Assembly: GCA_938091985.1 (NCBI GenBank)
Contig: CALKOE010000393.1
Location: forward strand, 1-12,059
Length of the DNA stretch: 12,059 nt
Direction of reading: 5' to 3'
DNA from: an uncultured Acidimicrobiales bacterium
GTDB taxonomy: Bacteria; Actinomycetota; Acidimicrobiia; Acidimicrobiales; Aldehydirespiratoraceae
Made by a program: the position numbers and the translations under genes
Shown here: piece by piece, positions 6,402 to 12,059 of the stretch
How positions within the stretch are numbered: position 1 is the stretch's first letter
How the letters are laid out: the number at the start of each line of letters is the position of its first letter
The notes under the pieces: model-generated
What the model saw: only the letters and a program-made list of their open reading frames with translations
Told to the model about the DNA's origin: nothing
Database searches by the model: none

Positions 6402-7042
6402 CAGGTCTCCCTGCTCTTCTTGGCGATACGTGACGCGACGAACGCGCCGATGATTCCCACGGCGATGAAGCCGATCACGAGCACGCTGCCGCCGGTGAAG
6501 GGCTCCGCGAGATCATCGGCGGCTGTGGTGGGGGCCACAAGCGTCGTCGTGGGAGCCGCCGGGTCGGCGATGGGGGCGACCGACTCGATGGGTGGATCGA
6601 GATCCAGCGCGTCGGGCAGGGCCGCTCGGGTCCCGCCGCAGAGACTGGCGGTCAGTTCGCCGATCGGATAGCCCGGCCCGGCATTGTCGGCATTGATCCA
6701 GTTCGCGAACACGAAGAACGTCCCGGATTTCGGTATCTCGAGACCGCAGCTCGCCCCGCTGTTGGCCGAGTAGATCGCCGTTGTCTGGCGGGTACTGCCC
6801 TTGTAGACGCCGTCGACCGCAAAGGTCCACACGGCGGGATCCAGTGAGCTGATCAAGCCGTCGCCATCGGGGTCCTCGTCGAACACGTGGGAGCGCAGCT
6901 CGCCCACGAACACCACGTCAGCGTTGTCGAAGGCGATCTGGTCGGACGTCCCCGCGCAGCTGCAGGCGCCGGCCGTCGGCGTCGACAGCACAAACACCGT
7001 CGACATGATCGCCGCGGCAACGAGCAACCGAGCCAGGCGCAA
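6401..7042 (-). CDS. Membrane-anchored TIMP/netrin-like domain protein 1, with EF-hand-like loop
   Basis: The open frame extends to 7135 inside prfC, but a TTG at 7042 yields a classic signal peptide (Arg2, Arg5, then a hydrophobic core to about Ala26). It begins 1 nt after the prfC stop, with GAAGG 8 nt upstream, so 213 residues is the preferred form. The mature N-terminus CSCAGTSDQIAFDNADVV closely resembles human TIMP-2 CSCSPVHPQQAFCNADVV. VYKGS and IYSANSGASCGLEI follow, like the TIMP stretch MFKGP...IYTAPSSAVCGVSL. Cysteines 27, 29, 99 and 135 become mature 1, 3, 73 and 109, near TIMP-2 Cys1/3/72/101. A loop at 57-68 (D-x-D-x-D-G-x-I-S-x-x-D) resembles a calcium-binding EF-hand. A Thr/Pro-rich linker (about 150-180) leads to a transmembrane helix (186-204) and basic tail. 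Confidence 0.78.
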   Translation of the reverse strand: MRLARLLVAAAIMSTVFVLSTPTAGACSCAGTSDQIAFDNADVVFVGELRSHVFDEDPDGDGLISSLDPAVWTFAVDGVYKGSTRQTTAIYSANSGASCGLEIPKSGTFFVFANWINADNAGPGYPIGELTASLCGGTRAALPDALDLDPPIESVAPIADPAAPTTTLVAPTTAADDLAEPFTGGSVLVIGFIAVGIIGAFVASRIAKKSRET

Positions 7043-7043
7043 C

Positions 7044-8624
7044 TCAGGTGCCTTCGGCAATGAGCTTGTCGAGGCGGAGCTCGGGTTGGTCTGTTTCCAG
7101 ACGCTGCAGCCAATAGGGGCTCTCGAAGAGCGCAAGCAGTTCGCCGTCGGATCGATGGGCGACGGTCACGCCGCTCATCCCGCGGAGTTTGTCGGCTGAT
7201 TCCTGGTCGGTCGCCCGAGCGACCGACCATGTGCACGGGACCATCTCGACGGGCGAGCCGAACTCGTTTTCGAGCCGATGTTGGGCGACCTCGAACTGCA
7301 GCGGGCCGACGGCGGCGAGAATCGGCGCTTGATCCCCCACGTCGGGCTCGCGCAGCACTTGGACCACGCCTTCTTCGTCGAGCTGGTTGATGCCGCTGCG
7401 AAACTGCTTCGACTTCGATGTGTCGAGCGTGCGCACCACGCGGAAGTGAGCCGGGGCAAACGCTGGCATCTCAGGCCAGAGGACGGGCTCGTCGACCCAC
7501 ACTGCGTCGCCCACTCGGAATTCGTTGGCGTTGACCAGGCCGACCACATCGCCGGGCCAGGCTTCGTCGACGGTTTCGCGGTCTTGGCCGCTGACGGACT
7601 GGGCGTACTTCGTGGCGAACGGTTTGCCCGTGGGGCCGTGGGTGACCACCATGCCCCGCTCAAAGCGGCCGGAGCAGACCCGCATGAAGGCCACTCGGTC
7701 TCGATGGTTCTTGTCGGTGTTGGCCTGGACCTTGAAGACAAGCCCCGAGAACGGCGACTCGAGCGAACGAGGATTGCCGTCGCGATCCTTCTGCGGACTC
7801 GGCGAGGGCACGAGATCGACCATCGCATCGAGGATCAGCCTCACGCCGAAGTTGGTGAGCGCAGAGCCGAAGAACACCGGCGACAGTTCGCCTGCCTCGA
7901 AACGCTTCTGGTCGAAGACGCGGCCGATGGTGTCGAGAAGCTCGATGCCTTCCTCGGCCTCGACCCAGAGCTTGCCCTCTTCTTCTGCCGCACGGGCTCG
8001 GTCGACGATCTCTTCGGGTGCTTCGGTCGCGCCGCGGGCGGTGCGGGTGTAGCGGACGAACTCGTTCTTCTGGCGATCGATCACGCCGCGGAACTTGTCG
8101 CCATCGCCGACCGGCCACGAGATGGGCACTGGCTCGAGCACGAGCTGCTCTTCGATCTCGTCGAGCAATTCGAGCGGATCGAGGCTCGGGCGGTCCCACT
8201 TGTTGATGAAGGTGACGATCGGGATCTCGCGGTCGCGGCAGACCTCGAAGAGCTTTCGGGTCTGCGCCTCGATGCCCTTCGAGCCGTCGAGCACCATGAT
8301 CGCGGCGTCGGTGGCCGCGAGCACGCGGTAGGTGTCTTCGGAGAAATCGCGGTGACCAGGCGTGTCGAGCAGGTTGAGCACGTGGTCGCGGTAAGGGAAC
8401 TGCAGCACGGTCGAGGTGATCGAGATGCCGCGCTGCTGTTCGAGCTCCATCCAGTCGGAAGTGGCCGACCGGCGGTCGCCCTTGGCCTTCACCGATCCGG
8501 CACCGGTGGTCAGCGCACCGCCGTAGAGAAGGAACTTCTCGGTGAGGGTGGTCTTGCCCGCATCAGGGTGCGAAATGATCGCGAAGGTGCGGCGACGCGC
8601 GGCTTCGGAGCGGGGATCGGCCAT
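7044..8624 (-). CDS. prfC: Peptide chain release factor 3 (RF3)
   Basis: A 526-residue translational GTPase, the same length as E. coli RF3 (529). It removes RF1 or RF2 from the ribosome after peptide release. G-domain motifs: P-loop SHPDAGKTT (18-26), switch I RGISITS (65-71), switch II DTPGHRDF (87-94) and NKWD (141-144). The stretch RRSATSDWMELEQQRGISIT is diagnostic of RF3 against EF-G. Domains II and III fill the rest, with GDVVGLVNANEFRVGD and a C-terminal block ending WSVARATDQESADKL. The ATG at 8624 has no Shine-Dalgarno, but TAGCCT lies 6 nt upstream, suggesting a leaderless mRNA. Its stop is 1 nt from the TTG start of the first TIMP-like gene, so the two are probably co-transcribed and coupled. 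Confidence 0.96.
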   Translation of the reverse strand: MADPRSEAARRRTFAIISHPDAGKTTLTEKFLLYGGALTTGAGSVKAKGDRRSATSDWMELEQQRGISITSTVLQFPYRDHVLNLLDTPGHRDFSEDTYRVLAATDAAIMVLDGSKGIEAQTRKLFEVCRDREIPIVTFINKWDRPSLDPLELLDEIEEQLVLEPVPISWPVGDGDKFRGVIDRQKNEFVRYTRTARGATEAPEEIVDRARAAEEEGKLWVEAEEGIELLDTIGRVFDQKRFEAGELSPVFFGSALTNFGVRLILDAMVDLVPSPSPQKDRDGNPRSLESPFSGLVFKVQANTDKNHRDRVAFMRVCSGRFERGMVVTHGPTGKPFATKYAQSVSGQDRETVDEAWPGDVVGLVNANEFRVGDAVWVDEPVLWPEMPAFAPAHFRVVRTLDTSKSKQFRSGINQLDEEGVVQVLREPDVGDQAPILAAVGPLQFEVAQHRLENEFGSPVEMVPCTWSVARATDQESADKLRGMSGVTVAHRSDGELLALFESPYWLQRLETDQPELRLDKLIAEGT

Positions 8625-8630
8625 GCAACC

Positions 8631-8636
8631 AGGCTA
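8631..8636 (-). promoter_or_regulatory. -10 box TAGCCT for leaderless prfC
   Basis: TAGCCT on the minus strand, 6 nt before the prfC ATG. No -35 hexamer is evident upstream. It is divergent from the box at 8670-8675. Confidence 0.45.
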
Positions 8637-8669
8637 GAGGGGCGCAGGCAGGCTGGCAGCGGTCGCGCG

Positions 8670-8675
8670 TAGGGT
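8670..8675 (+). promoter_or_regulatory. -10 box TAGGGT for leaderless gene at 8683
   Basis: TAGGGT lies 7 nt before the ATG at 8683, the same geometry as the other TAnnnT boxes in the window. No -35 and no Shine-Dalgarno are seen. Confidence 0.5.
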
Positions 8676-8682
8676 CTCGCAG

Positions 8683-9027
8683 ATGGGGTTGCTCGTTACG
8701 GTCGGGTTCGGCGTGTTCATGGCAGCGTTGGCGCTGTGGCCTCGGTTCCTGCGGGCTGATGTCCGGGGACGAGTGGCAAGTGTCGGGATGGGCCATTCGC
8801 CCGACGGCGTGCCGATGAAGGCGGGCGACGGAATTCGTCAGATCTCCATCGAGGGCGAGATCACCGCGAAAGTGATCGAAGCGTCGCTTCGTGACGAGGG
8901 GCTCACCGTGCAACTCCACAGCTCGAGCGCGGGCGGGTTCGGCGGCATTGCCTCGGCCTACTTCCTCCTCTACCGAGAAGAGAACGAGCCCCGAGTCCTG
9001 CAAGCCATGGCCGACCTCGGGCGGTAG
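8683..9027 (+). CDS. Unknown 114-residue protein with one N-terminal membrane helix
   Basis: I do not recognise this family. The first 19 residues (MGLLVTVGFGVFMAALALW) form one hydrophobic helix followed by PRFLRADVRGR, so the basic side would be cytoplasmic. The remaining 85 residues are soluble, with a possible beta-alpha-beta pattern: ISIEGEITAKVIEASLRDEGLTVQLHSS, then a Gly/Ser-rich turn SSSAGGFGGIASAYFLL, and a short acidic C-terminal helix. Codon third positions are G/C-rich as in neighbouring genes, supporting a real gene. Its start has a good leaderless context (TAGGGT, 7 nt). It is divergent from prfC (58 bp between start codons) and convergent with the small membrane ORF ending at 9039. 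Confidence 0.7.
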   Translation: MGLLVTVGFGVFMAALALWPRFLRADVRGRVASVGMGHSPDGVPMKAGDGIRQISIEGEITAKVIEASLRDEGLTVQLHSSSAGGFGGIASAYFLLYREENEPRVLQAMADLGR

Positions 9028-9038
9028 CTGCTGCGCCT

Positions 9039-9134
9039 CTAGAAGACCGCTCTCACCACGAGCACGATCGCCAGGATCAGCGCAATCGATCCGAACAGGA
9101 TGAGCGTCTGTGAATGGCTGCGCATGTCGAGCAT
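9039..9134 (-). CDS. 31-residue single-pass membrane microprotein
   Basis: A short frame from ATG 9134 to TAG 9039. It has a polar start MLDMRSHSQT followed by an uninterrupted hydrophobic stretch LILFGSIALILAIVLVV and ends RAVF. This is one transmembrane helix with a flanking arginine. It begins 3 nt after the stop of the polyprenyl synthase gene, in the arrangement of a terminal operon gene, and ends 11 nt from the convergent 114-residue gene. A second ATG three codons in is an alternative start. There is no strong Shine-Dalgarno, so expression would depend on coupling. Function unknown. The evidence is composition and position only. Confidence 0.5.
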   Translation of the reverse strand: MLDMRSHSQTLILFGSIALILAIVLVVRAVF

Positions 9135-9137
9135 TCG

Positions 9138-10184
9138 TCAGGTGTCTCTCTCGACGACATAGTCGGCCAACACACGAAGAGCCTCCCGGCTCCCGTGGTG
9201 GTCGGGCAATGCGTCGATCGCGTGGAGTGCGGTGGCGAGGAGCTGCTCGGTCTCGGCTTCTGAAGCGGCGACGGCCCCGGTGTCGACCATCACCTGCTGT
9301 ATCGCTTCGATGTCGTCGGTGCCGATCTCGCTACCGACCTTGTCGAGCACCTCGAGCTGGGACGGACTAGCGGCCTCTCGAGCGAGCGCGAGCAGCACCG
9401 TGGGCTTGCCCTCGGTGAGATCGTCGCCCACTGGCTTTCCTGTGCGCTCACTGTCGCCGAAGGCGCCGAGCATGTCGTCGCGTAGCTGGAATGCGATGCC
9501 GAGCGGCATGCCGTGGGCGGCCAGGTCGTCGGCCAGATCGGGTCGCCCGGCGAGCGCGGCGCCGAGCTGGAGGGGCCGCACGATCGTGTAGCCGGCGGTC
9601 TTGTTGCGCATGATCGTGCGCGCCTCTTCCGCGGTGACGGCGCCCCGCACGGTGCCGAGCACGTCGAGGTATTGCCCCATGTTGAGCTCGGTGCGCAGCG
9701 TGTCCCAGATGTGGCGAACCTCGGGTGGGGCATTGCCCACACAACGATCGGCCATCACCATCGCGATGTCGCCCACGAGGATTGCGGCCGCTTCGCCGAA
9801 TCGACGGTCTTCGCCCTGCCAACCACCTTCGTGGTGACGTTCGATGAAACGGGCCCAGACCGTCGGCGAGCCGCGGCGGGTGGGTGAGCCATCCATGACG
9901 TCGTCGTGAACCAGGGCGAATGCGTGGAGCAGTTCGAGGGCACAGCCGAGGCCCATGGCATCGTCGGATGCCGGGTCGCCGCCCCCTGTCACCCATCCCC
10001 AATGGCAGTAGCCGGGGCGAATGCGCTTGCCCCCGCCGGCTACGAAGTCGGCGAGGTCGGCCAGCGGCACGTCGACCGCTGGATCGAGCCGGCGCCAGGT
10101 GGCGCGCTCGTCGGTGAAGACCTGGACCAACGCGGCATCGACGCGAGCGGCAACATCGAGCAGCTGGGGTGGCGCGTCGCTCAC
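9138..10184 (-). CDS. Polyprenyl (probably geranylgeranyl-type) diphosphate synthase
   Basis: A 348-residue trans-prenyl diphosphate synthase that condenses isopentenyl diphosphate onto an allylic primer. Marks: GGGKRIRP (50-57), the first Asp-rich motif D94-D-V-M-D98, Lys195-Thr196, Gln233 and the second motif D236-D-M-L-G240, with the last Asp of the usual DDxxD replaced by Gly. Phe89, five residues before the first Asp-rich motif, and the lack of an insertion in that motif resemble type I geranylgeranyl diphosphate synthases, so C20 is my best guess for chain length (inference). The frame is open to 10310, but the upstream part is Arg-rich and antisense to xseB. The GTG at 10184 overlaps the xseB stop as GTGA, which decides the start. 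No Shine-Dalgarno beyond that coupling. Confidence 0.92.
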   Translation of the reverse strand: MSDAPPQLLDVAARVDAALVQVFTDERATWRRLDPAVDVPLADLADFVAGGGKRIRPGYCHWGWVTGGGDPASDDAMGLGCALELLHAFALVHDDVMDGSPTRRGSPTVWARFIERHHEGGWQGEDRRFGEAAAILVGDIAMVMADRCVGNAPPEVRHIWDTLRTELNMGQYLDVLGTVRGAVTAEEARTIMRNKTAGYTIVRPLQLGAALAGRPDLADDLAAHGMPLGIAFQLRDDMLGAFGDSERTGKPVGDDLTEGKPTVLLALAREAASPSQLEVLDKVGSEIGTDDIEAIQQVMVDTGAVAASEAETEQLLATALHAIDALPDHHGSREALRVLADYVVERDT

Positions 10185-10444
10185 TCGTCGCCCAGGTCGA
10201 GGGTGATGTCGTCGTCCGTTTCGAGGGCGATCTCGGGCGGCTCGGCTGCATCGAGCGAGGCAACGACCTTCTCGACCTGAACCCGGGCAGCACCGATGCG
10301 GTCGCGGCACAGGGTGATCAGGGTCGACGCGCGCTCGACCCGCGAGGCCAAGACGTCGACGTCGAGATCATCGTCTTCGAGATCGTCGAGGATCGACTCC
10401 AACTCGGCCATGGCATCGGCGTAGCCGATCTCTGCGTCGCTCAT
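10181..10444 (-). CDS. xseB: Exodeoxyribonuclease VII small subunit
   Basis: An 87-residue protein, typical of XseB (about 70-90). The core GYADAMAELESILDDLEDDDL (7-27) and VLASRVERASTLITLCRDRI (31-50) form the two antiparallel helices of the family. The acidic tail ends LDLGDE. XseB subunits bind along the long arm of XseA and activate it as a single-strand exonuclease. The ATG at 10444 overlaps the xseA stop as ATGA, and its own stop overlaps the next gene's GTG, so all three are coupled. The frame continues upstream over xseA in another phase, but ATG 10444 gives the normal family length. Confidence 0.93.
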   Translation of the reverse strand: MSDAEIGYADAMAELESILDDLEDDDLDVDVLASRVERASTLITLCRDRIGAARVQVEKVVASLDAAEPPEIALETDDDITLDLGDE

Positions 10445-11787
10445 TCTGCTTGCTCCGGGTGGGGTCGGGCCTCGGTCGGCTCGACTTGGGTGATGGTACT
10501 GCTGGCACTTCCGTCGGCGACCCTTGTGGTGATGGTGGTGCCAAGTGCGAGATCGGCCACCGAGCGCACCACCGCGCCGTCGTCGGTTCGGGTGATCGAC
10601 CAGCCGCGCGCCAGCGCGATGGCGGGATCGAGCGCCCGCACGCGTGCCTCGACGAGGCCGATGCGGTCTTCGGCCCGCCGCAACGCATGGCGACGGGCGA
10701 CGTCGATGCGGGCGACGGCGAGGTCGAGCTGGGCGCGGGCTCGTTGGTCGGCTCGTCGTGCGGCCCGGGCCAGCCGCTGAGAGTTGTGGGCGAGCCGCTC
10801 GTCGGCCCGATCGGCAGCGCCCAGGCTCGCGGCGATCACCCCGCGACGGGCGAGCTCGACACGATGATCGGCTCGTTCGACCGCCCGGCGCCCGCCAGCC
10901 ACAACCTCTCGCTCGCACTCGGCGAGACGCGCCAGCCACTCGGCCACGCGAGACACCACGAGTTGGGCGGCGGCGGTGGGTGTGGTGGTGGCGGTGTGGG
11001 CGACTTCATCGGCGACGCTGCGGTCGATGTCGTGGCCAACCCCGGTGATGACCGGCACCGGCGAGGCGGCGATGGCACGGGCAACGAGCTCGTGGTCGAA
11101 CGTGGCCAGGTCGGTTTTCGAACCGCCACCGCGAGCGACGATGATCACATCGACCTCTGCATGCGCGGCTGCTTCGATCGCGGCCGCGACCCCTGATTCT
11201 GCGCCGAGACCCTGGACCGGTGTGTCGACCTCGACCAGCGTGAACGCGAGCTCGCTGCGCTCGAACACTGTGGTGATGTCGGCATGGGCGGCGCTCCCGA
11301 TCGAGGTGACGACGCCGACCCGAAGCGGCACGGCAGGAATCGAATTCCGAGCGTTGGCCCGCAGGATGCCGTCGGCCGAGAGGGCCGCCATGAGGGCGTC
11401 GCGCTCGGCCGCGAGGCGCCCGAGCGTGTAGGTGGGGTCGATGGCCGACATGCGGAACTGGATGCGCCCCTGAGGGGAATAGAAATCGACCATGCCCTGG
11501 ATGCGGATACGCACGCCGTCGCTCATGCGGATGGGATCGCCGTGGCGCTTCAGCAGCCGGTTCACCCGGTCGCGGTTGTCGCGAAAGAGAACAACCGGCA
11601 CGGTGGCGAGCGGCGCTGCGCCAGGCGAGTCGGATGGCTCGATGAGGTCGAAGTAGACGTGGCCGTTTCGCGAGCGGGTGATTCCGTTGATCTCGCCTTC
11701 GACCCACACGCCGTAGGGCATGGCCACCTCGAGCGCGGCGCGCACGACGGTGCCGAGCTCGCTGACGGTCAGTGTCTGGTCGTCCAC
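10441..11787 (-). CDS. xseA: Exodeoxyribonuclease VII large subunit
   Basis: The large subunit of exonuclease VII, which degrades single-stranded DNA to oligonucleotides during repair. An N-terminal OB fold (about 5-110, starting LTVSELG and containing GVWVEGEINGI and GHVYFDL) binds DNA. The catalytic block includes RVGVVTSIGSAA, IIVARGGGSKTDLATFDHEL, PVITGVGHDIDRSVADEVAH and TTTPTAAAQLVV. GHE is conservatively changed to GHD, within a familiar pattern. A long Arg/Ala-rich coiled region (about 270-395) binds XseB. I choose the GTG at 11787 (448 residues) because TACGGT lies exactly 7 nt before it, as in other leaderless starts here; the alternative GTG at 11817 (458 residues) has no signal and adds only 10 residues. 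Confidence 0.93.
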   Translation of the reverse strand: MDDQTLTVSELGTVVRAALEVAMPYGVWVEGEINGITRSRNGHVYFDLIEPSDSPGAAPLATVPVVLFRDNRDRVNRLLKRHGDPIRMSDGVRIRIQGMVDFYSPQGRIQFRMSAIDPTYTLGRLAAERDALMAALSADGILRANARNSIPAVPLRVGVVTSIGSAAHADITTVFERSELAFTLVEVDTPVQGLGAESGVAAAIEAAAHAEVDVIIVARGGGSKTDLATFDHELVARAIAASPVPVITGVGHDIDRSVADEVAHTATTTPTAAAQLVVSRVAEWLARLAECEREVVAGGRRAVERADHRVELARRGVIAASLGAADRADERLAHNSQRLARAARRADQRARAQLDLAVARIDVARRHALRRAEDRIGLVEARVRALDPAIALARGWSITRTDDGAVVRSVADLALGTTITTRVADGSASSTITQVEPTEARPHPEQAE

Positions 11788-11794
11788 GCCCGGA

Positions 11795-11800
11795 ACCGTA
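11795..11800 (-). promoter_or_regulatory. -10 box TACGGT for leaderless xseA
   Basis: TACGGT on the minus strand, 7 nt before the GTG at 11787. It decides the xseA start and would drive the xseA-xseB-prenyl synthase-microprotein series. No -35 was found. Confidence 0.45.
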
Positions 11801-11836
11801 GTGCGCGCCGGTGACACACCGATCAGCCCGGGCGGC

Positions 11837-12059
11837 TCACATCGCGGTGCGCTCGGCCCGTCCCGCGACCAGACCGGCGCCTACGAAGACCACCGCCGAG
11901 ACGGCGAATGCCGTCGACAGGCTGGTCGCCGTAGCCAGCGCGCCGAGGAAGATGCCTCCGGCGATCTCGCCGGCCGAGCGGGCCTGGCTCAGAAACGACA
12001 GCACCGTCGCCCGGGCATCCGATTTGTCGTGGCGGTTGGCCAGCAGGATCACGAGGGGG
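11837..12059 (-). CDS. MFS transporter, C-terminal fragment (5' end outside the window)
   Basis: The last 73-74 residues of a membrane transporter, open to the window edge. A polar loop ANRHDKSDARATVLSFLSQA is followed by RSAGEIAGGIFLGALA and then the helix AFAVSAVVFVGAGLVAG. This is the layout of the last two helices of an MFS permease (12 helices expected), with a short polar tail AERTAM. The residues R-S-A-G-x-x-x-G and the Gly-rich pattern resemble drug/proton antiporters, but the substrate cannot be inferred. Its stop lies 49 bp before the xseA start on the same strand, a gap that holds the xseA -10 box. The GTG at 12052 is not the true start because the frame continues upstream. Confidence 0.75.
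   Translation of the reverse strand, partial: PLVILLANRHDKSDARATVLSFLSQARSAGEIAGGIFLGALATATSLSTAFAVSAVVFVGAGLVAGRAERTAM

Noticed and set aside
7184..7186. Apparent oddity: NKWD rather than NKLD/NKMD in RF3
   Set aside because: The true G4 motif is at residues 141-144 (about 8204-8193), and a Trp in this place is, from memory, common in actinobacterial RF3 proteins, so it is not a defect.
7278..8672. 464-codon open frame on the plus strand across prfC
   Set aside because: It is antisense to a full RF3 with all GTPase motifs. Long antisense frames are expected in high-GC DNA, and its product has no recognisable domain.
10185..10310. N-terminal extension of the polyprenyl synthase
   Set aside because: The added residues are almost all Arg/Pro and overlap xseB; the GTGA overlap at 10184 is the standard coupled start.
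1..12059. Mobile element, prophage, CRISPR array or tRNA
   Set aside because: No transposase or integrase motifs, no terminal inverted repeats, no spaced direct repeats and no cloverleaf were seen; base composition looks uniform throughout.

Overview
The window looks like the chromosome of a high-GC actinobacterium. Codon third positions are strongly G/C, the reading frames are packed tightly with stop/start overlaps, and several genes have a TAnnnT box 6-7 nt before the start codon with no Shine-Dalgarno sequence, which is the signature of leaderless mRNAs. The gene mix (P450 with a 3Fe-4S ferredoxin, SDR, RF3 of actinobacterial type, phytanoyl-CoA dioxygenase-like gene) would fit Acidimicrobiia such as Ilumatobacter relatives. 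That placement is inference, not shown by any marker gene. No rRNA, tRNA, insertion sequence, CRISPR array or convincing intrinsic terminator was seen.

Layout. 1-125: start of a phytanoyl-CoA dioxygenase-like gene (minus strand, cut by the window edge). 169-2352 (minus): soxR, a hexapeptide-repeat acyltransferase, and a Glu/Leu/Phe/Val-dehydrogenase-like protein that lacks its catalytic lysines. 2393-3376 (plus): a questin-oxidase-like gene divergent from soxR. Between the two start codons lies an 18-bp SoxR box centred in a 19-bp promoter spacer. 3410-4834 (minus): a P450 and its ferredoxin, reading P450 then ferredoxin. 4930-8624 (minus): a probable operon prfC, TIMP-like membrane protein 1, TIMP-like membrane protein 2, SDR. 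8683-9027 (plus): a 114-residue membrane-anchored unknown, divergent from prfC. 9039-11787 (minus): xseA, xseB, polyprenyl diphosphate synthase and a 31-residue membrane microprotein, joined by 4-nt overlaps or a 3-nt gap. 11837-12059 (minus): the C-terminal end of an MFS transporter.

How the genes may work together. The best candidate for an undescribed system is the soxR / questin-oxidase pair. SoxR proteins sense redox-cycling compounds such as quinones, and questin oxidase opens an anthraquinone ring. A box-controlled pair would therefore be a self-contained quinone-sensing and quinone-destroying module. The second candidate is the pair of membrane-anchored proteins with a TIMP/netrin-like domain, translationally coupled to each other and to prfC; their mature N-termini start Cys-Ser-Cys exactly as in animal TIMPs. 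The third is the dehydrogenase-like protein, which appears to be a pseudoenzyme. The rest (xseA/xseB/prenyl synthase, prfC, P450-ferredoxin) is ordinary.
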